The position numbers and the translations under genes were made by a program. The notes under the pieces were generated by a model that had not been told where the DNA came from, ran no database searches, and saw nothing but the letters and a program-made list of their open reading frames with translations. From Oscillospiraceae bacterium (GTDB taxonomy: Bacteria > Bacillota > Clostridia > Oscillospirales > Oscillospiraceae), in assembly GCA_016296235.1 (NCBI GenBank), contig JAEDJR010000131.1, positions 1 to 5,408 of the forward strand: a stretch of 5,408 nucleotides of DNA, in the 5' to 3' direction. Below, piece after piece: positions 1 through 5,207 of the stretch; the stretch's first letter is position 1; the number at the start of each line of letters is the position of its first letter.

Positions 1-239
1 GGTTTGAATATGTCACCTGCGCTCAGGGTACTCCGGCGCATTCGTGGCAGATGGTGGCACAGGGTAAGTCCGCTGCGGCCCATAAGGGCACTGTGCAGGC
101 CGGAAAGGCCATCGCGCTTGCGGCCGTACGGATTCTTGAGGACGAAACCATCCTGACGAAGGCATGGGAGGAATTCCGCAGCAGCATGGGCGGCAAGCCC
201 TATGTTTGCCCCATCCCGGACGAGTACAACAACCTGTAA
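1..239 (+). CDS. AbgB-like M20 family amidohydrolase, C-terminal fragment (5' end outside window)
   Basis: The reading frame is open from base 3 to the TAA at 237-239 and gives the last 78 residues of a longer protein. The segment GTPAHSWQ, followed by a stretch ending in QGKSAAAHKG, resembles the C-terminal part of AbgB, the B subunit of p-aminobenzoyl-glutamate hydrolase, and related M20 metallopeptidases. These cytoplasmic enzymes cleave amide bonds of folate breakdown products or similar N-acyl amino acids. The visible part covers the end of the catalytic domain, including a late His-containing loop (PAHSW), and finishes with the tail PIPDEYNNL. The metal-binding N-terminal half is missing, so substrate cannot be judged. 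The ATG at 51 is internal, because homology continues upstream of it. A terminator follows 17 bases after the stop, so this is probably the last gene of its transcript. The family is fairly sure and the exact substrate is not. Confidence 0.8.
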   Translation, partial: FEYVTCAQGTPAHSWQMVAQGKSAAAHKGTVQAGKAIALAAVRILEDETILTKAWEEFRSSMGGKPYVCPIPDEYNNL

Positions 240-256
240 ACCTGAATTACTGAACC

Positions 257-282
257 AAAGCCCCGCCTTGTGCGGGGCTTTT
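257..282 (+). terminator. Rho-independent terminator after the AbgB-like gene
   Basis: A perfect 10-bp inverted repeat, AAAGCCCCGC (257-266) and GCGGGGCTTT (272-281), encloses a 5-base loop and ends in TTTT. The GC-rich stem followed by T residues, 17 bases after a stop codon, is a classic intrinsic terminator. The A-tract on the left arm means it could also work weakly on the opposite strand, but no gene reads into it from that side. Confidence 0.9.
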
Positions 283-313
283 CAGATGCACGGGTGTTAT
301 CGAACCAATGGAT

Positions 314-346
314 GTTGCGAACGATTGAAAACAAAAGTTACGAATG
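314..346 (+). repeat. Imperfect direct repeat around the -35 box, possible operator
   Basis: GTTGCGAACG (314-323) and GTTACGAATG (337-346) match at 8 of 10 positions and start 23 bases apart, about two helical turns. One copy lies just upstream of the -35 box and the other lies in the promoter spacer. A dimeric regulator binding there would be well placed to block RNA polymerase. No regulator gene is in the window, and a repeat this short may be chance. Confidence 0.3.
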
Positions 347-353
347 TTACAAT
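325..353 (+). promoter_or_regulatory. Probable sigma-A-type promoter of the recQ-PRTase/dprA-like operon
   Basis: TTGAAA (325-330) and TACAAT (348-353) are each one mismatch from the -35 and -10 consensus and are separated by exactly 17 bases. Transcription would start near base 360, leaving a leader of about 100 bases before the GTG at 461. The promoter lies downstream of the terminator at 257-282, so the helicase operon appears to be transcribed independently of the upstream amidohydrolase. A 10-base direct repeat brackets the -35 box and is described separately. Confidence 0.65.
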
Positions 354-358
354 AAAAG

Positions 359-392
359 GGAAGCGTCAGAGATAAAACGTCTGAATCCTTCC
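359..392 (+). other. Leader hairpin at the predicted 5' end of the operon mRNA
   Basis: GGAAG (359-363) pairs with CTTCC (388-392), and inside it TCAGA (366-370) pairs with TCTGA (380-384). This leaves a 2x3 internal loop and a 9-base apical loop. It begins almost exactly at the predicted transcription start, as 5' stabilising hairpins do. There is no T-run after it, so it is not an attenuator by itself, and I recognise no known riboswitch class. Confidence 0.3.
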
Positions 393-444
393 GCAGCTTA
401 ATAATTCTCCAGTCGTGCAAAAACACTTTGGATTTGTCAAACGC

Positions 445-463
445 AAAGGAGGGCATTCCCGTG
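445..463 (+). promoter_or_regulatory. Ribosome binding site and GTG start deciding the helicase N-terminus
   Basis: AAAGGAGGG (445-453) is followed after 7 bases by GTG (461-463), an optimal arrangement. An in-frame TTG at 428 would add 11 residues but has no Shine-Dalgarno sequence in front of it and would place the ribosome binding site inside the coding region. The GTG is therefore preferred. Confidence 0.8.
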
Positions 464-2539
464 ACTATTACCGACCCGAAGCTTTACGCAGAATCCCTCT
501 CATTCTTAAATCTGGCCTATGGCGCCGGCGCGGAATTTCGCCCGGGGCAGTATGAGGCCATTGAGGCGACCATGCTGCACCGGCGCACCCTGGTGGTGCA
601 GCGGACGGGCTGGGGAAAGAGTTTGGTGTATTTCCTCTGCACCATGCTGCTGCGCAGCCGCGGTGCGGGAATCACCCTGGTGGTCAGCCCGCTCCTGGTG
701 CTGATGCAAAACCAGATGGACGCCGCTGAACGTATGGGGCTTCGCTGTGAAGCGCTCAACAGCGAGACTGCCGACCGCCGCGAATGGATTCTGAATGCTG
801 CAGCCCGCAGTGCCCTGGACGTGGTGTTCGTGACGCCGGAGACCCTGTTCCGGGAGGAGGTCCAGACACGCCTGCCGGATATCTCCATTGGTCTCTTTGT
901 CATTGACGAAGCCCACTGCATCTCCGACTGGGGACATGATTTCCGGCTGGAATACAGCCGCCTCAAAGACGTCATCGCAATGCTGCCGTATAACGTGCCC
1001 GTCCTGGCCACCACCGCCACAGCAAATGATCGCGTGATAGAAGACCTTCAAAAGCAGCTGGGACAGGAAGTGTATATCTCGCGGGGGCCCTTATCCAGGG
1101 AATCTCTGGCCATCCAGATTCTGCACCTGCCGGACAGGAAAAACCGGTACGCATGGATTCTGGCGAATCTTTCTAAGTTGCCGGGCAGCGGCATCATCTA
1201 CTGCCTTACGCAACGAGACTGCGATTATCTGGCTGATTTTTTGAATGCCAACGGAATCTCCGCCATGTCCTACTACTCCCGGAATAAACAGGAGGACGAA
1301 CGGAACCGGAAGGCGGAAGCCGCCTTCCGGGCCAATCAAATCAAAGCGCTGGTTGCCACAATCAAGCTCGGAATGGGCTATGACAAGGGCGATATTTCGT
1401 TTGTCATTCATTTTCAGATGCCTGCCAACGTCGTTTCGTACTATCAGCAGATCGGCCGCGCCGGAAGAAGTATCGAGCGTGCTTATATTTTCCTGATGAG
1501 CGGCCAGGAGGACGAAGAGATCCTAGATTACTTTGTGAAAACAGCATTTCCTACGGAAGAGGACACCCTGCTTGTTCTGGATTATGTCCGGGATGCAGGC
1601 GGCATGACGCTCCGTGACCTGGAGGCCCAGCTGAACATGCGCCGGAGCAGAATCGAGAAGGCCGTCACATTCCTTCTGAAGGATGGATATCTGTATAAAG
1701 AAAACAGCAAATACTATGTCTCGCCCAAACCGTTTGTCTATCAGCGGGAGCATTATCAGAGTATCACAGCGATCCGATATCAGGAGATCGAGCAAATGAA
1801 AGCGCTGGTTCACACACAGGATTGTTATAGTCAATTCATTGTCCGCGCCCTGGACGACCGAAACGCGCCCGAATGCGGACACTGCGCCAACTGTCTTGGA
1901 AAAAACCTTCTGCCCGCCAAGGCGTCCTTCCTGGCGAAGCGAAAGGCTTCCGAATACATCAACGGCCTGACCCTGACGATCGAGCCGAGGAAAATGTGGG
2001 TCAATTTTGCTGCCACAGAAGCCGGAAAAATCGCCTTCATCAACCAAACAGGCATCTGTCTGTCCAAATACGGAGACGCCGGATACGGCGCGCTGGTACA
2101 GCGGGACAAGTATTCCGCAAAGCGACGCTTCTGTGACGAGCTGGTCGGGAAAAGCGCCCAGCTGCTCCGGCCGCTGATTCGGGAACACGACATCACACAC
2201 ATCACCTGCGTTCCCTCCCTGCGAAGCGATCTGGTGCAGGATTTTTCCAGACGCCTCGCAAGGGCCTGCAGAGTTCCCTTTGTGGAACTGCTGCGAAAAC
2301 GCCCTGTTCCGCAGCAAAAGCACATGGAAAACAGCGCCCATCAGTGCGCCAACGCCTTTGTTTCCTTTTCCATCATAGACGATGCATCTATTCCCGAAAA
2401 AGTGATACTGATTGACGACGTGGTAGATTCCAGATGGACCATGACCGTCTGTGGATACCGGCTGATGCAAGCAGGCTGCAAAGAGGTCTATCCCTTTGCC
2501 CTGGCAGACAGCAGCCTGAAAGGAGGCTACTCCCAATGA
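461..2539 (+). CDS. RecQ-family ATP-dependent DNA helicase fused to a C-terminal ComF-type phosphoribosyltransferase
   Basis: This 692-residue protein should be cytoplasmic; it has no signal peptide or membrane segment. Residues 1-350 form a superfamily 2 RecQ helicase core: FRPGQ (26-30), Walker A TGWGKS (49-54, K53), DEAH (149-152) in DEAHCISDWGHDFR, the motif III region TTATA (184-188) and motif VI QQIGRAGR (329-336). All key residues are present, so 3'-5' unwinding fuelled by ATP is expected. A winged-helix-like segment follows (about 371-420), then a four-cysteine zinc site (C455, C472, C475, C478). No HRDC domain is seen. Residues about 516-690 resemble ComF-type PRTases: a conserved Gln (about 618), an Asn before AF (about 624-633), and the PRPP loop VILIDDVVDSRWT (648-660). 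The expected small residue of that loop is Arg658. The start is GTG with an optimal ribosome binding site. The gene overlaps the DprA-like gene by 4 bases. Helicase and PRTase calls are firm. The biological role, perhaps phage defence or repair, is inferred. Confidence 0.9.
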   Translation: MTITDPKLYAESLSFLNLAYGAGAEFRPGQYEAIEATMLHRRTLVVQRTGWGKSLVYFLCTMLLRSRGAGITLVVSPLLVLMQNQMDAAERMGLRCEALNSETADRREWILNAAARSALDVVFVTPETLFREEVQTRLPDISIGLFVIDEAHCISDWGHDFRLEYSRLKDVIAMLPYNVPVLATTATANDRVIEDLQKQLGQEVYISRGPLSRESLAIQILHLPDRKNRYAWILANLSKLPGSGIIYCLTQRDCDYLADFLNANGISAMSYYSRNKQEDERNRKAEAAFRANQIKALVATIKLGMGYDKGDISFVIHFQMPANVVSYYQQIGRAGRSIERAYIFLMSGQEDEEILDYFVKTAFPTEEDTLLVLDYVRDAGGMTLRDLEAQLNMRRSRIEKAVTFLLKDGYLYKENSKYYVSPKPFVYQREHYQSITAIRYQEIEQMKALVHTQDCYSQFIVRALDDRNAPECGHCANCLGKNLLPAKASFLAKRKASEYINGLTLTIEPRKMWVNFAATEAGKIAFINQTGICLSKYGDAGYGALVQRDKYSAKRRFCDELVGKSAQLLRPLIREHDITHITCVPSLRSDLVQDFSRRLARACRVPFVELLRKRPVPQQKHMENSAHQCANAFVSFSIIDDASIPEKVILIDDVVDSRWTMTVCGYRLMQAGCKEVYPFALADSSLKGGYSQ
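2521..2538 (+). promoter_or_regulatory. Ribosome binding site and ATGA coupling between helicase-PRTase and DprA-like genes
   Basis: AGGAGG (2521-2526) lies inside the last codons of the helicase-PRTase gene, 9 bases before the ATG at 2536. That ATG overlaps the upstream TGA (2537-2539) as ATGA. This is the typical arrangement for translational coupling and fixes the DprA-like start, although the frame stays open upstream to 2434. Confidence 0.85.
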
Positions 2540-3492
2540 ATCAAAACTCCATGGCCATTGCCATTCTTTGCAGCCACCTCGGCGCCGGAAATGACGTCAA
2601 GCCATTGGAACCAAAAGAATGGAGCCAATTGGAACAAATTATCGCAGCGCAGCATCTGCAGCCCGCCGAACTTTTGACATACAGTACTGAAGACCTTCGC
2701 GCCCGGTTTCGGTTGGGTGCACAACAGGCCGATCGAATCGCACGGCTCATCGGCCGGAGCGCAAGCCTGAGCTTTGCGCTGAGTAAGTACGAGAATATGG
2801 GAATCCATATCATGACCCTGGCGGATGAGGAATATCCGGTCCGGCTGCGGGAAATGTCCGGCAGCAGCTGCCCGCCGCTGTTCTACTACGCGGGAGAACC
2901 GTGCCTTTTGAAGCAAAAGGGCGCCGGGTATGCAGGATCCCGGAACGCTTCGGACGAAGACATTGCTTTCACAAGAAAAACCGTGCAGAAAACCATGAAC
3001 TGCGGTTATCTGGTGGTGACCGGCGGTGCAAAGGGTGTGGACCATGCGGCAGAGGAAACGGCGCTGAACCTGGGAGGGAACGCCATCGCATTTCTCTCCG
3101 ATTCCATGCTCGGTAAGCTCAGGGATCCAAAAACCGTTTACGCCGTTCAGCAGGGGAAGCTGCTGCTCTTATCTGTCACAAATCCAGATTCCGGTTTCCA
3201 TACCGGAATCGCCATGATGCGGAACCGGTATGTGTACGCACAGTCAGACGGAACCGTTGTCGTCCGGTCCGATTATCAAAAAGGAGGCACCTGGGCCGGG
3301 GCCGTGGACAACCTCAAACGCCAATACTGTCCCACCTTCTGCTGGAACAATCCTGCATACAGAGGAAACCAGGCGCTGATCGAACAGGGCGCAGTCCCGA
3401 TTGACGAAGGCTGGGATGGAGATCTCTCCAAATCCGTCCAAACGGAAGGCCCAGAGACATGCGTTCAGATGAATCTGTTTGACTTGATGTGA
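2536..3492 (+). CDS. DprA/Smf-like Rossmann-fold DNA-processing protein (ShosA-like candidate)
   Basis: The product has 318 residues. DprA proteins bind single-stranded DNA and load RecA, and DprA-like proteins also occur as the antitoxin-type partner in ShosTA defence modules. The N-terminal part (about 25-75) may be a helix-hairpin-helix-like region. The Rossmann core starts near YPVRL (100-104) and PPLFYYAG (113-120). It continues with AGSRNAS (133-139), VTGGAKGVDH (161-170, the SGGAxGID motif of DprA), MMRNRYVYA (227-235, the RNR motif) and KGGTWAGA (249-256), at the place of the SGxxxTA segment of standard DprA. The protein ends soon after the core with QMNLFDLM and lacks the C-terminal winged helix of many competence DprAs. 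It is probably co-translated with the helicase-PRTase, which argues for joint function. It could be a genuine recombination mediator, but the divergent motifs and the PRTase partner favour a specialised module. Family call firm, role inferred. Confidence 0.88.
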   Translation: MNQNSMAIAILCSHLGAGNDVKPLEPKEWSQLEQIIAAQHLQPAELLTYSTEDLRARFRLGAQQADRIARLIGRSASLSFALSKYENMGIHIMTLADEEYPVRLREMSGSSCPPLFYYAGEPCLLKQKGAGYAGSRNASDEDIAFTRKTVQKTMNCGYLVVTGGAKGVDHAAEETALNLGGNAIAFLSDSMLGKLRDPKTVYAVQQGKLLLLSVTNPDSGFHTGIAMMRNRYVYAQSDGTVVVRSDYQKGGTWAGAVDNLKRQYCPTFCWNNPAYRGNQALIEQGAVPIDEGWDGDLSKSVQTEGPETCVQMNLFDLM

Positions 3493-3495
3493 GCC

Positions 3496-4569
3496 TCATC
3501 CCCGCATCAACGCCAGAAACGCGTAAACCGTAGGCTGCAGGAGGGCATCCGGATATTCATAGGCTTCTGTATGCAGCGGCGGATGGGCTTCTCCCGCGCC
3601 GATTCCGAAAAACGCGCCGGGGCAGTGCCGGAGATAATGCCCAAAGTCCTCACTCCAACGCATCGGCGTCCGGAGCAGCTGCCCGCCGCAGAGGTCCAGA
3701 ACCTTCTGCGCACATGGCGGTGCATTCTCTGTGGCAGGGAAGACGTCCTGAATTTGATGGGAAAAATACAAGCCATATTCCGAAGCCATGGCGCGGGACA
3801 AGCCAAGGATTTCCTCATACAGGGTGCGTAAGTCTTGGTCGTGTTCCGCCCGGAGGGTCAGCCAGACCTCCGCGCATGCTGCCGCCGCGCCAAAGGCTTT
3901 CTCGCCCATCTCGACACCGATCACCGTGCAAAGCGTCATACCGGAATACCGTCCAGGGTCGGAGAGGGGAGGGAGTGCACACAGCAGCCGTCCCACCGCC
4001 GCCGCTGGAGAGACGCCGTTTTCCGGATATGCCGCGTGGGCTGGTTTCCCCTGAAATGTCAGCGTCACGCCCTGAGAAGCGCAGGCAAAGGTTCCCGGAC
4101 GTGTGACCACCTGTCCCATAGGAAATCCAGGCAGATTGTGCGCACCGTAGATCTCCTCAACAGGTTCTTTCTGAAGCAGTTCCGTACAACCTGCCGCGCC
4201 TGCGCCGGTCTCTTCTGCCGGTTGAAACAGGAAAAAGATGTCCCGTCCAAACGTCTGGCCTTCCGCCAGCAGCGCCGCGCCGCAGAGCGCGGCAGCGTGT
4301 CCGTCATGACCACATAGATGGGCGGCCGTTCCATCCGGCAAAGCCAGCGCGTCATAGTCCGCCCGCAGCGCCAGCACCGGTTTGTTGGGGTCCATCTCCC
4401 GATGGGCGGCATAGAAACCGTCTCCGCAGGGATGGAGCTCCATGGTGGTATGTGTTTTCAGAAAGTCCATCAGCATTGCTTTTGTCTTTTCTTCTTTTCC
4501 GGAAACCTCCGGACAAGCGTGCAGCGCATGACGAAGCAAAAGAATTGTATCATTCAGCATGTTGTTCAC
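3496..4569 (-). CDS. M20D-type N-acyl-amino-acid amidohydrolase (hippurate hydrolase/AbgA-like family)
   Basis: This is a complete cytoplasmic metallopeptidase of 357 residues, slightly short for a family usually near 380-400. Members remove acyl or aryl groups from N-acyl amino acids and related amides using a two-metal centre. The N-terminal RHALHACPEVSGKE (13-26) matches the family opening. Then come RADYDALAL (69-77), LCGHDGHAA (85-93, ligands Cys86 and His88), QPAEETGAGA (116-125, Glu119 and Glu120), GAHNLPGFPMG (142-152, His144), SEDFG (306-310) and HPPLHTEAYEYP (329-340, His333). A dimerisation or lid domain fills about 163-275, including the GKPAHAAYP loop. All expected metal and catalytic residues are present, so it should be active; the natural substrate is unknown. 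The GTG at 4569 is chosen because AAAGAG lies 7 bases upstream and a promoter lies at 4599-4626. ATG at 4560 is an alternative. Its stop is 3 bases from that of the converging DprA-like gene. Confidence 0.92.
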   Translation of the reverse strand: MNNMLNDTILLLRHALHACPEVSGKEEKTKAMLMDFLKTHTTMELHPCGDGFYAAHREMDPNKPVLALRADYDALALPDGTAAHLCGHDGHAAALCGAALLAEGQTFGRDIFFLFQPAEETGAGAAGCTELLQKEPVEEIYGAHNLPGFPMGQVVTRPGTFACASQGVTLTFQGKPAHAAYPENGVSPAAAVGRLLCALPPLSDPGRYSGMTLCTVIGVEMGEKAFGAAAACAEVWLTLRAEHDQDLRTLYEEILGLSRAMASEYGLYFSHQIQDVFPATENAPPCAQKVLDLCGGQLLRTPMRWSEDFGHYLRHCPGAFFGIGAGEAHPPLHTEAYEYPDALLQPTVYAFLALMRG

Positions 4570-4598
4570 CAGCCATCTCTTTGAAAATCATTTCTTTC

Positions 4599-4626
4599 AT
4601 AGTAAATGAAATCACGCAGTTGTCAA
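4599..4626 (-). promoter_or_regulatory. Probable sigma-A-type promoter of the amidohydrolase gene
   Basis: Read on the minus strand, a perfect -35 box TTGACA (4626-4621) is followed after 16 bases by TACTAT (4604-4599), which matches the -10 consensus at 4 of 6 positions. Transcription would start about 20-25 bases before the GTG at 4569, with AAAGAG (4582-4577) as ribosome binding site. The -10 is imperfect, so strength is uncertain. Confidence 0.55.
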
Positions 4627-4683
4627 TACAAAAATCATGTTTCCCGCACATTCGTCAAACGGCCTCCGTTGAAAAAGTCGAAA

Positions 4684-4713
4684 TACACAATTCAAGGTCG
4701 ATTGGCATAGGAT
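4684..4713 (+). promoter_or_regulatory. Tentative sporulation (sigma-E-type) promoter of the cotJ operon
   Basis: CATAGGAT (4706-4713) resembles the sigma-E -10 pattern (CATA, then a variable part ending in T). It lies about 33 bases before the start codon. The -35 region around 4684-4692 is only a weak match, and no good sigma-A -35 is spaced correctly for the neighbouring GATAAT. In Bacillus subtilis cotJ is transcribed by sigma-E, which is the main reason to propose this. The divergent spacer 4570-4746 is AT-rich compared with the genes around it and holds no gene that I can support. Confidence 0.25.
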
Positions 4714-4746
4714 AATCCGAACTCAAAATAGTTAGGAGGATGCGTT

Positions 4747-5205
4747 TTGGATTACTCGACCAACCAGGCAGAAACAACCTGCGCAGAAGGTATGGGTGTG
4801 CTGCCGGCCTGTGCGCCGCTGGCAAATCCCTACGTTCCGTTTCAGCAGGAAAACAGTGATACCTATCAGGCTCCCGTGGGGCTTGTAAGAGGAACGCTAT
4901 ATCCCGGTTTGGATTTGCCCTTTATGGGCATGGTTAACCAGGAGGAACAGAGCCGGACACCGATGCACCAATTGCAGGCACTCCATTTCGCCATTTCAGA
5001 GCTGGGAATGTATCTTGATACCCACCCAACAGACCAGGATGCCACAGATTTGTTCAATCAATATGTGGAGCAGTTTTCTCATGCTATGCAGCAATATGAG
5101 CAAAACTGCGGACCGCTGACGCAGATGTCTTCGGCAATGTCCGGAACCTATGAATGGACCAAAGGCCCCTGGCCCTGGGACATTGACGCCAACAAGGAGG
5201 GCTGA
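4747..5205 (+). CDS. Spore coat CotJA-CotJB fusion protein
   Basis: The product has 152 residues. CotJA and CotJB are small proteins of the inner spore coat that act with CotJC and are normally made from separate genes. Here residues about 20-63 match CotJA (APLANPYVPFQ, then RGTLYPGLDLPF), and residues about 73-148 match CotJB (LQALHFAISELGMYLDTHP at 77-95, YVEQF, and the closing WTKGPWPWD). They are joined in one frame by a short polar linker (NQEEQSRTP). The start is TTG at 4747, 7 bases after AGGAGG (4734-4739). An ATG at 4740 is in another frame. The stop is followed after 2 bases by cotJC, giving the expected cotJA-B-C order and suggesting one transcript in the mother cell. No signal peptide is present, as expected for a coat protein assembled from the mother-cell cytoplasm. 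Family identity is firm. The fusion is directly visible. Confidence 0.9.
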   Translation: MDYSTNQAETTCAEGMGVLPACAPLANPYVPFQQENSDTYQAPVGLVRGTLYPGLDLPFMGMVNQEEQSRTPMHQLQALHFAISELGMYLDTHPTDQDATDLFNQYVEQFSHAMQQYEQNCGPLTQMSSAMSGTYEWTKGPWPWDIDANKEG

Positions 5206-5207
5206 GT

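Noticed and set aside
286..375. Small open frame of 29 codons in the leader region, starting at ATG 286
   Set aside because: It has no ribosome binding site and overlaps the predicted promoter, so it would not be on the operon transcript.
426..448. Possible hairpin CTTTG/CAAAG hiding the helicase ribosome binding site
   Set aside because: A stem of only 5 bp with a 13-base loop is too weak to call a regulatory switch.
428..460. TTG at 428 as start of the helicase-PRTase gene
   Set aside because: It has no ribosome binding site upstream, while GTG at 461 has AAAGGAGGG at 7 bases.
2434..2535. Upstream extension of the DprA-like gene to 2434
   Set aside because: It overlaps the conserved PRTase end in another frame. 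The ATG at 2536 has a good ribosome binding site and ATGA overlap, and the extension shows no DprA similarity.
1523..2536. Open frame of 337 codons on the minus strand within the helicase gene
   Set aside because: It is a shadow of the + strand gene. The product resembles no family I know and the opposite frame carries all conserved motifs.
3835..4317. Plus-strand open frame of 160 codons inside the amidohydrolase
   Set aside because: It is antisense to a well conserved gene, rich in Arg and Cys as expected of shadow frames in GC-rich DNA, and without a recognisable domain.
4558..4600. Short minus-strand frame starting at ATG 4600 before the amidohydrolase
   Set aside because: It is only about 16 codons, out of frame with the enzyme, and begins within the predicted -10 box.
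4711..4716. GATAAT as a sigma-A -10 box for cotJ
   Set aside because: No acceptable -35 box lies 16-18 bases upstream; TTCAAG is only 14 bases away.
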